DNA of 64,000 bases. Origin: Methylosinus trichosporium OB3b. Its GTDB lineage: Bacteria > Pseudomonadota > Alphaproteobacteria > Rhizobiales > Beijerinckiaceae. The stretch spans positions 124,001-188,000 of the forward strand of contig NZ_CP023739.1 in the NCBI RefSeq assembly GCF_002752655.1, read 5' to 3'. Of the stretch, positions 43,588 to 52,212 are shown piece by piece. A program made the translations under genes and the position numbers. Under the pieces are notes generated by a model. That model was not told the DNA's origin, ran no database searches, and saw only the letters and a program-made list of their open reading frames with translations. Each line of letters starts with the position of its first letter. The stretch's first letter is position 1.

Positions 43588-44466
43588 CTATGCGGGCGGC
43601 TCGGTGTTTCTTGTCCTCAGCGGGGTCAGGCGATCCAGCGGGCTCATGACGTCGCGGATGGTGTTGGCGACGACGCGCGTATAGAGCGCGGTGGTGTCGA
43701 GCTTGGCGTGGCCGAGCAGAACCTGGATCACCCTGATATCGATATTCTGCTCGAGCAGGTGGGTTGCAAAGCTGTGCCGCAGCGTATGGGGGGTGACGCG
43801 CTTGGCGATCTCGGCCGTTTGGGCCGCCGCGTGACAGGCCCGATCGAGCTGGCGCGTCGTTATCGGATTGATCGGATCCTGCCCAGGGAACAGCCAGACC
43901 GGCGGGCGCGCGATGCGCCACCAGTCGCGCAAGAGCTCCAGCAGCCGCGGCGAGAGCATCGCGTGGCGATCCTTGCCGCCCTTGCCTCGCTCGACGCGGA
44001 GCAACATGCGCGTGCTGTCGATGTCCGAGACTTTCAGCGAGACCACCTCGGAGACGCGCAGGCCGGCGCCATAGGCGACGCCGAGCGCGGCCTTGTATTT
44101 GACGCCGGGCGCCGCCTCCAGCAGTCGCGCGACCTCATCGGGGCTGAGGACGACCGGCAGCTTGCGCGGCTCGTGAACGAAGGTCAGGTGGCGGGTGGCG
44201 TCGGCCCGATCGAGCGTCACGCCGAAAAAGAACCGCAACGCGGTGACTGTCGTGTTGATCGTCGGCGGGCGGACGTGGGTCTCGGTCAAGTGCAATTGGA
44301 AAAGACGCAGGTCTTCGGCCGTGGCGGTATCCGGCGATCGGCCCAGGAAGCCCGCCAAGGTCTTGACTGCACGGATGTAATTGCGCTGGGTCTCCGAGGC
44401 CATATGCCGGATGGCCATGTCTTCGATCATGCGCTGGCGAAGCGGGGTGATGCGCTCCTTTGTCAT
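43588..44466 (-). CDS. tyrosine recombinase of the IS91-type element
   Basis: 292 residues. Core-binding domain 15-95 (ASETQRNYIRAVKTLAGFLG) and catalytic domain with Arg in YGAGLRVSEVVSL, Lys in VERGKGGKDRHAML, HTLRHSFATHLLE, LLGHAKLDTTALYTR. Its stop codon lies 11 bp before the IS91 transposase start on the same strand, the organisation of IS91-like elements that carry an accessory integrase. Intact, while its partner transposase is interrupted. Confidence 0.9.
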   Translation of the reverse strand: MTKERITPLRQRMIEDMAIRHMASETQRNYIRAVKTLAGFLGRSPDTATAEDLRLFQLHLTETHVRPPTINTTVTALRFFFGVTLDRADATRHLTFVHEPRKLPVVLSPDEVARLLEAAPGVKYKAALGVAYGAGLRVSEVVSLKVSDIDSTRMLLRVERGKGGKDRHAMLSPRLLELLRDWWRIARPPVWLFPGQDPINPITTRQLDRACHAAAQTAEIAKRVTPHTLRHSFATHLLEQNIDIRVIQVLLGHAKLDTTALYTRVVANTIRDVMSPLDRLTPLRTRNTEPPA

Positions 44467-44475
44467 GCGCTGCTC

Positions 44476-44516
44476 CTGTCTGAAGCGAGGTTGCTAACCC
44501 CGCGATCTTCAGACAG
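44476..44516. repeat. 10-bp inverted repeat, possible IS91 terminus
   Basis: CTGTCTGAAG (44476-44485) and CTTCAGACAG (44507-44516) are perfect inverted copies around 21 bp, just upstream of the integrase start. Probably the upstream end structure of the element or the integrase operator. Confidence 0.55.
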
Positions 44517-44637
44517 TTCGCCGACCACCCGTTACCCGCAGCCCGCCCGAAACGCCGGCCGCAAACTACCGCGAGAGCCGTTTAGTTCCCTGGCGCAATA
44601 CCGAACCAGAAACGCCCGCAGAGTCCGAAGACCATCT

Positions 44638-44967
44638 GGTTCCGTCGCAAATTTTGACTATGGACGCGACGAGCGTATGAGAGTGTTTCAGCTCACGCGG
44701 GGAGGGCGTAGAATTGCTGTGCTGGACGCAATTTGCCCCTGGTCCGCAACTGGTCCTTTCGGATCATATGCATGAGCTCGATCCCCGAGAGTGTCGCAAC
44801 AGCGGATCGAAATGATTTGAAACCCAACATCGGCCGCGTCACTCGCTTTACCGCCCGATGGTCCTGCTCAACGATATTATTGAGATATTTGATGCGGTGG
44901 ATTTCGATGTCCGCTTCATGCTCCGCATTGTAGCGTTCGATCGCTGCCGTGTTGGCGCCGCTCTTAT
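44638..44967 (-). pseudogene. IS6-family element, copy B1, truncated
   Basis: One terminal repeat (GGTTCCGTCGCAAATTTTG) and the last third of the transposase (DKSGANTAAIERYNAEHEAD, RIKYLNNIVEQDHRAVKR, ending QFYALPA). The sequence breaks off near 44967. Shared variants (ALPA end, TTTTGACTATGG) place it with copy B2 at 50128-50929, not with A1/A2. Confidence 0.9.
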
Positions 44968-45097
44968 CACAGTCAAGCATGGCACAGGCAACATTTTGCT
45001 GACGACCGGGGCCGACGCCACATTGTCTTCATCGCTAGACTGCATCAAGCTGCGGAAAAGTGGAAGCAGCTACGTCGAAGAGTCTCGCGCTATATGA
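44968..45097 (+). pseudogene. fragment of a tail-fibre-like or glycan-binding protein
   Basis: The plus-strand frame reads VKHGTGNILLTTGADATLSS, SLDCIKLRKSGSSYVEESRA then a stop. This resembles the C-terminal beta strands of phage tail-fibre or pectate-lyase-like proteins. It is cut on its 5' side by IS6 copy B1. The ORF at 46275 resembles the N-terminal part of the same kind of protein. Confidence 0.4.
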
Positions 45098-45110
45098 ACC
45101 AATCGTGCAT

Positions 45111-46199
45111 TCACGGTACGGCCGCGGGCGACTTATCGCGAAGTCTGCCCGCCAACGCCTGATATGCCGGGTTATTCGGATCGAGCGACAACGCTCGTGC
45201 CAAGTGGGCGCCGGCGGCTCCTTTTAGTCCGAGCACAGCCAGCGTCTCGGCGAGACGGAAATGGGTTGCAGGTGCGGCCTCGTGAATGGCGAGCGCGTCT
45301 CTGAACCGGGCCACCGCTTCGTCGCGCCTCCCTCGCGCCGCCAAACAGAGTCCTAACTGGTGAAGCGATTGGGCGCTATTGCTGTCTAGTTTGAGAGCGT
45401 GCTGCAGCAAAACGATAGCAGCATCAATGTTCGTCGATGGCATGTAGAGCGCAGCGAAAAAAAAATCGGGGGCGAAATCGCTCCATTCGCAGCGTGATAG
45501 GAGCAGTTTCGAAGCGTCGTCTATTCTACCATCGTGTAAGGCGCGCTTCGCTTCCGTGTAGTCATGCATGTTGCACGGAAGTTCTGACAGTCGATGAACG
45601 CCGATATCGCCGTCGCCAGCATACAGTCGGCGCCAATCTAGGCGCTCGGAGACCTTATGATCGCCCGAGAGAAACTTCACACTTACGCCCGCATAATCGA
45701 GAAGCCGTTCGTCGAAGCCGCCGAGATCGATCAGATCGTAAGCGGCGACATAAATTTCGACACCGGACGCCGAGGCTATTGTGTCGTGGAGATTGGTGTA
45801 GCGGGGATCGTAAACGCGAGTTCTGTTCAGCAAAAAGCTTCGCTGCCACGGCTCGCCAATCTTGATTTCCGGCGCTACGGCAATCACACGCTGCGCCCCG
45901 AGCCGACATCCGAACAACATTGACGCATAGGCGCCCATAGACGATCCGGCGCATGTGATCCGCCGAGGGCCGAGCGATGAGATGGTCTCAGCGAGGCGGT
46001 CCGCGGTCTGATCGATATCGCGCTGATACCAGTCATTGTCCATTGTGTTCAAATAAAGCCTATCGACGCGCGCTCCCGACAGCAAAGTAGACTGCGCGAA
46101 CTTTCCACGCGGAAAGCCGATGTGGCTGAAAACCATATAGAGTTCTTCGGATGCGTCTGAGCGAACCACGTTCATCAGGTCGGAATCGTCAAGCGCCAT
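45111..46199 (-). CDS. alpha/beta-hydrolase-like protein with C-terminal TPRs
   Basis: About 362 residues from ATG 46199 (MALDDSDLMNVV; the frame extends to an ATG at 46229). Residues 20-190 look like an alpha/beta hydrolase: YMVFSHIGFPRGKFA and the nucleophile elbow CAGSSMGAYASMLFGCRLG, then IYVAAYDLIDLG and a late FLSGDHKVSERL with a candidate His. Residues 255-360 contain two or three tetratricopeptide repeats (SNSAQSLHQLGLCLAARGRR, ALAIHEAAPATHFRLAETLA). The mixture suggests a glycan O-acyl esterase or a scaffold in the glycan locus; the substrate is unknown. Confidence 0.7.
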   Translation of the reverse strand: MALDDSDLMNVVRSDASEELYMVFSHIGFPRGKFAQSTLLSGARVDRLYLNTMDNDWYQRDIDQTADRLAETISSLGPRRITCAGSSMGAYASMLFGCRLGAQRVIAVAPEIKIGEPWQRSFLLNRTRVYDPRYTNLHDTIASASGVEIYVAAYDLIDLGGFDERLLDYAGVSVKFLSGDHKVSERLDWRRLYAGDGDIGVHRLSELPCNMHDYTEAKRALHDGRIDDASKLLLSRCEWSDFAPDFFFAALYMPSTNIDAAIVLLQHALKLDSNSAQSLHQLGLCLAARGRRDEAVARFRDALAIHEAAPATHFRLAETLAVLGLKGAAGAHLARALSLDPNNPAYQALAGRLRDKSPAAVP

Positions 46200-46274
46200 C
46201 GCAAACCCCGGTTTAGGTCCTCCGCCCATGCGTAAGCTGGGCTCCCTGTCGCGTCAACCCGCGCACCAGACCTC

Positions 46275-46637
46275 ATGTCCATCATCGGCATAGTCGCGGG
46301 CTCGTCGTCGCGAACGCGATCTAACTTCGTCAAATTAGGAAGAAAATCGTGGTCCGAGGCGAAAACGCCGCTCGCATTGGTCCCGCCCGTCTCCACGCTC
46401 GACACGGTGGTGGGCGTGCGCGACGACGGCACGGGCGCCCAAATCGTGCAATTGACCACGTCCAATCTCGCCGCTCTGCTGCAGATCGACGCGGGCGGCC
46501 TGGTGCGCCCATTGTGGACAGAGCTCGCGACGATCGTCGGCAGCTATGATGGCCAGCCGGCGCGCGTGCTCGGCGATGCTGGACATCATAATGATCCGGT
46601 GACCGCCGGCCACCCGCACAATGTAATCAGCCGTTGA
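46275..46637 (+). CDS. hypothetical protein, tail-fibre-like N-terminal segment
   Basis: 120 residues: ALVPPVSTLDTVVGVRDDGT, GAQIVQLTTSNLAALLQIDA, GSYDGQPARVLGDAGHHNDP. The sequence has the feel of the N-terminal part of phage tail-fibre or surface glycosidase proteins, in which a receptor-binding part would follow. It stops early, so it is probably truncated. Low certainty on function. Confidence 0.4.
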   Translation: MSIIGIVAGSSSRTRSNFVKLGRKSWSEAKTPLALVPPVSTLDTVVGVRDDGTGAQIVQLTTSNLAALLQIDAGGLVRPLWTELATIVGSYDGQPARVLGDAGHHNDPVTAGHPHNVISR

Positions 46638-46731
46638 CGCACGAGCTCGACGCTGACAGAATCGCACTTCACGGCTTCTGGATGCCAGTGTCAGGAGTTC
46701 GGTTTCTCTGCGATGAGCAGATGACAATCGT

Positions 46732-49700
46732 ATGCGATTCTGTCATCCACGTATCATTGTCCGGCGTCCAACAGAGGTGCCTTTGCGGCCCATCGAAAGC
46801 AAACTGCTCATCGAACTTGAATTCGATGCGACCTTTCGACCGAGTGATATGAGCACGAGCGATGATCATCGCGTGCTTGCGGTCGGCTTGGTCAAGATCA
46901 CCGTTTTCTGCCTTACGACACAGGATCGAATAGGCGAATTCGACTTCATGGAAGCGTCGTCGAATGGGTTCAGCTTGCTCTATGGCTTCAGCCGTGTCGA
47001 ATCCTGGGGAAGATGGAGCTCTGGCCCGAACGCCGCGGTTGTTCTCGGACTTTCGAAACGTCCGCGCGGGGAGATTCGGATCGAGTTCACGCATATTGTT
47101 GCAAACCGGGTACTGCCCGTCGTCCCGGGATGTGTCAGAATTGCCGGTGGGGAGCCGCGAGCCGTCGAATTTCGGGGTGGGGTTCTCGCCCTCACGGTCG
47201 ATCCATCTCCACCCATCCCGGGCGCGCTCGTCTCCTATGACGCCTCGGATTGCGGCGACGATATCGAGCTGTCGATCATCATATCGAACTCTGATCGGCC
47301 AGACCTGACTTTCGCTTGTGTGACAGCGATTCTCTCGGCGGCGATCGACATGCGCTTCGAGATAATCGTCGTGGACTATGGCGGCGAATCCGCGGCGACG
47401 ACGCGGCTCGCCGAAATGGACCTGCCGGTCAGGATGATCGCTCTGGCGAAACCGCGCTCATTCGGCTGCGCGAATAATATCGCGGCCGAAGCCGCACGCG
47501 GCGCTCGCATTCTATTCTTGCACAATGACGCCTTCCTCGAGAAAGGCGTAAGCGAAAAGCTCGCCGCGGAACTGTCGAACGGCGAGATCGGGATCGTCGG
47601 ACCGAGTTTTCGCTATCCAGACGGTTCGCTGCAGGAACTGGGCGGGTTTGTCTCCGTCGAAGGAGAAACGAGCACGCCTGTGTGGACAGGTGTGGGCTGG
47701 GACGCGCCGTCCGCCGTCGACGCGGATTATGTCTCGGCCGCCTGCCTGATGCTTCGCCGGGTCGATTTTCTAAGCATAGGCGGTTTCGATTCCGAATTCG
47801 ACATCGATTATCTCATGGATGTCGACCTCTGCCTGCGGATGCGCGCCATTGGAAAACGCGTACGCCATGTAGCGACCGTCACGGTCCGACACGTTCCGGG
47901 TGGCGTCGCCGCCACACCCGACGCCGTAGCAAAGCGCGACAACGCGCGGCGGCGCAATCTCCATCTGCTGCGCGCGAGATGGGGCCTGTGGCTGATCACC
48001 CGCAATCGTGCCGACGCCCCAATCGTGGAGCGGCTCGACGTGCAAGAGCTGCAAAAGCAGATTTCGCAATTTCCCGGAGAGGTGCTGAACTGCGTCGTCT
48101 CGTCAGACCAGTCGGCGAGCGACGCATCGCGATCGAGCCTGGCCGTCGCCGCCGCGGCGAGCGTGCTTCGGCCAACTGCGATTGTCGCGCGCGTCCCGTG
48201 CCCGGTCGTCGACATTCGCCAAAAGGCGGGCGCGTTCGGCCAATATCATGATCGGCTGACCGGCGGCTGCCTCGCCGACATGGCCGAACGCGACATAGAC
48301 GTGACGATTGTCAGCGGAATTGAATTTCCGGCGGTGCCGCCTCCCTTCGGACGCCTCCGCATTCTCCATTGCCCGTTCCCCGCGGCGTCGCCGAGCCGCG
48401 AGGAGGCCAGTCGGCGGATCGGCTCGCTGTTGAATTTCGACGCGGTGGCGACCGATTCCGAATTTGGCCGTCGCGCCTTGGCGCAAGCGATAGAGGCTTT
48501 GGGCGCACCGGCTATCGACATCGATGTGATCACGCCGGCGATCAACCTTTTCCCCGTCGAGCAATCACCCGAAGCACGCAGCAATATCATTCTGTGCCTC
48601 GGCGCGCTGCGGGCGGGACCATCGGGCGGCGGACATCGAGCGGTCCTCCGCGCGCTTCGATTCGTCGCGGCCACCGCCAAAAGTCGCCGATGGCGACTCG
48701 TCGTCGTCGGCGAGCTCCTTCCGAGCGACGATGCAAGCTATGTCGATATGCTACGCCGGTGGCCCTGGCCGATCGATGTGGACGTGATGGCCGATCCGCC
48801 GCACGCTACCTTGCGACGCCTATTCGCACACGCGAAGATTTGCGTATCGCCCCACGGGCTCGGCGCACAATCGCCGGCCGAAGCGCATTTTTGCACGCAT
48901 TCGAGCACACAGATCGGCGCGGCGATTTCGGCCGGCTGCATTCCTGTCGTGTTCGGCGTGGGGGCCGAAGCCGAATTCTGCGAAACCCATGATGTGGGAT
49001 TTCGCTTCAACGACGAGCACGAGCTTGTCACTGCGCTTGAGCAGGCGATCGAGCTCGCGAATGGCGTCGGCGTGACGAAGGCGCAGCGCGATCGCATGCG
49101 CGCCTATTCGCAAACCGCGCACGCCGACGCCTGGGCGCAGCTGATCGCGCGCCTCGACGCCGGTGCCGAGCGCGAGGAGCGCGCGGCGCCGTCGCTGCGG
49201 TCGGAACGCGGCCTGTCCCCGCCCGCCCTGATCGTCGCCGGCTGCCATCGTTCCGGCACATCGGCGATGGCGCGCATGCTCTCGATCGCCGGCGTGGATC
49301 TGCCGAGCGATCTCATGATCAAGAAAGCCGATAATCCGACCGGCTTTTGGGAGGCGCATGTGATCGCCGATTGGAACGAGGCGCTTCTGCGCTCTGCCCG
49401 CTCCGGTTGGGATGACCCATTCGCCTTTTTTTCGCAACCCTGCGCCGCTCAGATCGCACCCGGTCTGATCGACGAAGCCGCCGCGAGGATCACCGGGCTC
49501 TACCCCGGCAATCGTCCGATCGTTGTCAAAGATCCACGCATTTCATTGTTGGCGCCGCTCTGGGACAGGGCGCTGCGGAAGTCGCGTTATGCGCCCAATT
49601 TTATCATCATGGTGCGCAATCCGCTGGAGGTCGCTGCCTCGCTGACGGCGCGAAATAAATTCTCCTTGGGCAGAGGTCTGTCGATCTGGGCCAGCTACAT

Positions 49701-50058
49701 GTTGACGATCGAGAGAGACACGCGGGACACGCCACGCGTCTTCGTTGCCTATCGTGATCTTCTCGCGAATCCCGAATCGGTTCTGGACCGCATCCGATCG
49801 CAATTGGGGATCCCCCTGCCGCGTTACGAATGTGCGAGTGGCTCGATCTCGCGCTTCGTCGACCCGGCGTTGTGCCAGCATCACTTCAATGGGCTTTGGA
49901 ACAAGCATCTGAGCGAGGCGGTCCACGAGTATTTTGTGCTGCTCCAAGCGGCCTGCCACGATCAGCCTCTTCCAAACACAGCGGGGTCGGCGCTGGAAGC
50001 TTGGCTCGCCGAGCTACGGGACCTCCTCTCAACTCCCGAGCGGACGATATCGACTTAG
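46732..50058 (+). CDS. trifunctional glycosyltransferase-glycosyltransferase-sulfotransferase
   Basis: 1108 residues. About 1-165 is beta-rich (SLLYGFSRVESWGRWSSGPN). GT2 domain about 178-425: ELSIIISNSDRPDLTFACVT, ILFLHNDAFLEKGVSEKLAA with the acidic pair region, and DIDYLMDVDLCLRMRAIGKR. A second GT-B-like domain about 470-815 (NIILCLGALRAGPSGGGHRA, CVSPHGLGAQSPAEAHFCTH). Sulfotransferase domain about 832-1085 with the PAPS 5'-phosphosulfate loop LIVAGCHRSGTSAMARMLSI, VVKDPRISLLAPLWDRAL and IIMVRNPLEVAASLTARN. One chain could add two sugars and a sulfate to a surface glycan. No signal or membrane helices. Start codon is weakly supported; ATG 46852 is an alternative. Confidence 0.83.
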   Translation: MRFCHPRIIVRRPTEVPLRPIESKLLIELEFDATFRPSDMSTSDDHRVLAVGLVKITVFCLTTQDRIGEFDFMEASSNGFSLLYGFSRVESWGRWSSGPNAAVVLGLSKRPRGEIRIEFTHIVANRVLPVVPGCVRIAGGEPRAVEFRGGVLALTVDPSPPIPGALVSYDASDCGDDIELSIIISNSDRPDLTFACVTAILSAAIDMRFEIIVVDYGGESAATTRLAEMDLPVRMIALAKPRSFGCANNIAAEAARGARILFLHNDAFLEKGVSEKLAAELSNGEIGIVGPSFRYPDGSLQELGGFVSVEGETSTPVWTGVGWDAPSAVDADYVSAACLMLRRVDFLSIGGFDSEFDIDYLMDVDLCLRMRAIGKRVRHVATVTVRHVPGGVAATPDAVAKRDNARRRNLHLLRARWGLWLITRNRADAPIVERLDVQELQKQISQFPGEVLNCVVSSDQSASDASRSSLAVAAAASVLRPTAIVARVPCPVVDIRQKAGAFGQYHDRLTGGCLADMAERDIDVTIVSGIEFPAVPPPFGRLRILHCPFPAASPSREEASRRIGSLLNFDAVATDSEFGRRALAQAIEALGAPAIDIDVITPAINLFPVEQSPEARSNIILCLGALRAGPSGGGHRAVLRALRFVAATAKSRRWRLVVVGELLPSDDASYVDMLRRWPWPIDVDVMADPPHATLRRLFAHAKICVSPHGLGAQSPAEAHFCTHSSTQIGAAISAGCIPVVFGVGAEAEFCETHDVGFRFNDEHELVTALEQAIELANGVGVTKAQRDRMRAYSQTAHADAWAQLIARLDAGAEREERAAPSLRSERGLSPPALIVAGCHRSGTSAMARMLSIAGVDLPSDLMIKKADNPTGFWEAHVIADWNEALLRSARSGWDDPFAFFSQPCAAQIAPGLIDEAAARITGLYPGNRPIVVKDPRISLLAPLWDRALRKSRYAPNFIIMVRNPLEVAASLTARNKFSLGRGLSIWASYMLTIERDTRDTPRVFVAYRDLLANPESVLDRIRSQLGIPLPRYECASGSISRFVDPALCQHHFNGLWNKHLSEAVHEYFVLLQAACHDQPLPNTAGSALEAWLAELRDLLSTPERTIST

Positions 50059-50127
50059 CAAACGCGCAACGGATTCGTGTCGCAATCTTGGCAGCGTGGG
50101 TCGGACCCGTGCTCGGACGGGCTGTGG

Positions 50128-50929
50128 GGTTCTGTCGCGAATTTTTTGTTGCGGGTCGGTTTGGGCTATGATCGGCGGCAACGGAGCTGGCGGACGAGTG
50201 CGATGATCGATTTCAAGGGCAGCCATTTTGAACGCGACGTGGTTCTGTGGGGCGTCCGCTGGTATGTGGCGTATCCGATGAGCTATCGCCAACTCGAAGA
50301 AATGATGGAAGAACGCGGCGTCGATGTCGACCATTCGACGCTCAACCGGTGGATCGTCAAATATGCCCCTTTGCTGGAGAAGCGGTTTCGTGCTGGCAAG
50401 CGCACGGTCGGTTCGAGCTGGCGGCTCGATGAGACCTACGTAAAAGTCAAAGGTTGCTGGAAATATCTGTATCGGGCGGTCGACAAGGCAGGCGCGACGG
50501 TGGATCTCCTGCTGACGGCCAAGAGGGACTGCAAAGCTGCGTTGCGCTTTTTGCGCAAGGCGATCGGCCAACATGGCGAGCCGGAGAAGATCACGATCGA
50601 CAAGAGCGGCGCCAACGCGGCAGCGATCGAACGCTACAATGCGGAGCATGAAGCGGACATCGAAATCCGCCGCATCAAATATCTCAATAATATCGTTGAG
50701 CAGGACCATCGGGCGGTAAAGCGAGTGACGCGGCCGATGTTGGGTTTCAAATCATTTCGATCCGCTGTTGCGACACTCTCGGGGATCGAGCTCATGCATA
50801 TGATCCGAAAGGACCAGTTGCGGACCAGGGGCAAATTGCGTCCAGCACAGCAATTCTACGCCCTCCCCGCGTGAGCTGAAACACTCTCATACGCTCGTCG
50901 CGTCCATAGTCAAAATTTGCGACGGAACC
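50128..50929 (+). mobile_element. IS6-family insertion sequence, copy B2
   Basis: 802 bp with both terminal repeats (GGTTCTGTCGCGAATTTTT at 50128, complement of GGTTCCGTCGCAAATTTTG at 50929). Same length as the A copies but a distinct sequence type. No 8-bp target duplication is visible. Opposite orientation to truncated copy B1. Confidence 0.93.
50203..50874 (+). CDS. IS6-family transposase
   Basis: 223 residues, full length, with DDE residues in WRLDETYVKVKG, ITIDKSGANAAAI and NNIVEQDHRAVKR. It differs from the A-type transposases at about 20 positions, for example RAGKRTVGSSW for RARKRAIGSSW. Confidence 0.95.
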   Translation: MIDFKGSHFERDVVLWGVRWYVAYPMSYRQLEEMMEERGVDVDHSTLNRWIVKYAPLLEKRFRAGKRTVGSSWRLDETYVKVKGCWKYLYRAVDKAGATVDLLLTAKRDCKAALRFLRKAIGQHGEPEKITIDKSGANAAAIERYNAEHEADIEIRRIKYLNNIVEQDHRAVKRVTRPMLGFKSFRSAVATLSGIELMHMIRKDQLRTRGKLRPAQQFYALPA

Positions 50930-51046
50930 GCAGATCGCGCTCAGCCGTGAGATCGAACGGCTCGCCGGTCCTATCGTCGATCCGGACTTCCGGTCCCGTA
51001 GCGCGACGATCTCCTGGAGCCGTCCTGGGTGTCCCGGGATGCTCCA

Positions 51047-51292
51047 ATGAATGTCGCTCGACTGGCGGGGCCGGTCTATCGGCTAGTTGGTCGTGGGACC
51101 GGCGCGATCGTCCATCTGCGCAGCTTTCTCGGGCGTTGCGCACGGATCGAGCGCATCCGACGAGCAGCGCGTCGATCGCAGATGGAGGCGCGCACGATCC
51201 GCGAGATCGGTCCCGACGGCGCGGGTGACGTCGCTTTCCTCGACGCCGCGCCCGGCTGGTTCGACACCGCGGTGAGACAGATCGCGGAGTGA
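51047..51292 (+). CDS. small hypothetical protein
   Basis: 81 residues from ATG 51047 (MNVARLAGPVYRLVGRGTGA; an ATG at 51029 is also possible). It is basic, with an N-terminal hydrophobic stretch, and ends in APGWFDTAVRQIAE. Its stop overlaps the GTG start of the next frame (GTGA), suggesting an operon. No family recognised. Confidence 0.45.
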   Translation: MNVARLAGPVYRLVGRGTGAIVHLRSFLGRCARIERIRRAARRSQMEARTIREIGPDGAGDVAFLDAAPGWFDTAVRQIAE

Positions 51293-51727
51293 GCAAGACC
51301 TCGCCCGCGCCGCCGGAGGCGGCACTTCGCGATCTGCCTTACCCGCGCGAGGTCCGCTTTCGAGGACTGGGAGAGCTCGAGCGCGGCGCCCGAGCGGGTC
51401 TACGACCATTGGGCGCTCGACATCCGCGAATACGAATATCCTAGCGAACGGGAGGTCGGCTTCATTCCGCGGCCGCGGCGCTTCCCATCGGCGCGCTTAC
51501 TCGTCGACCCGGCCATGCCGCCACAAGGGCTGATGGAACGCGCGGCCTCAATCGATCGTGAGATCGGCTACCCCTTCGCTTGGTTTTTCCTGATGGCGCA
51601 CGGCCACTGGGTCGATCCGGATGCAGGACAGGCGATCACGGCGGCCTTGCGCGAGCAGCGCGTCCGGCTGCCGGAGCGCGATGCGCGCGTCTTGCTGCGC
51701 TGGGACGAGGCCCTACACTCATTCTGA
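51289..51727 (+). pseudogene. conserved-looking hypothetical gene with a frameshift
   Basis: GTG 51289 opens a frame (MSKTSPAPPEAALRDLPYPR, EVRF). The continuation is found one base over: EDWESSSAAPERVYDHWALD, IREYEYPSEREVGFIPRPRR, MERAASIDREIGYPFAWFFL, MAHGHWVDPDAGQAI and a stop at 51725-51727. One extra T near 51355 (CGCTTTCGAG) would explain the break. About 145 residues if repaired. Function unknown. Confidence 0.5.
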
Positions 51728-51992
51728 GTGGCCGAGCAGGCAGGCTGTGGGCCAGATCCAGCCCATATCCTCCGGATGTTTTGTTGCTCGTAGGTCGCTC
51801 TGCAACCCAGCTAAAGCTCCTTCCGCCGAGTGTTCCCTCATACGTACCGCTACGGGCTCGACGAAACATTCGGAACTGAACGTTCGTGTTCGGCACTGAG
51901 AGGATCAGGACAGAATCGTCCATGGCGATGATTCCGGCTTCGAGTGTTTCGCTGGGTCGGTCCAAGTCGGTCAGAATTATCCGTCCGTCCAC
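51636..51992 (-). CDS. possible small protein, antisense at its 3' end
   Basis: GTG 51992 with GGAGAG upstream. The first 75 residues look protein-like (RIILTDLDRPSETLEAGIIA, MDDSVLILSVPNTNVQFRMF, GTLGGRSFSWVAERPTS). The rest overlaps the opposite-strand gene and is low-complexity Arg/Ala, so the true end may have been lost. No family recognised. Confidence 0.35.
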   Translation of the reverse strand: MDGRIILTDLDRPSETLEAGIIAMDDSVLILSVPNTNVQFRMFRRARSGTYEGTLGGRSFSWVAERPTSNKTSGGYGLDLAHSLPARPLRMSVGPRPSAARRAHRAPAAGRAARARPP

Positions 51993-52212
51993 AATAATCT
52001 CTCCTGCATTAGAACGGAAAGGCTCCCGAACCGACAGGCTCGCGAACCGCCCGAGAGACCTGTTGCTCCGAGGATGAAAAGTATCTTCCTGTCCGCGATG
52101 CTCAGTCGGCTGTCAGGACCGGTAGCTTGAGCGACGAGATAATAGTCGTTTTTGGACTAGTCTGAAAGAGACTTTATTTCAGGGCTGCCTTCAACAACCG
52201 GAGCAGCCCGGC
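51993..52212. other. intergenic region before the XRE regulator
   Basis: 220 bp with no supported gene. Probably holds the promoter of the XRE gene, and the promoter of the minus-strand frame if that is real. Confidence 0.3.
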
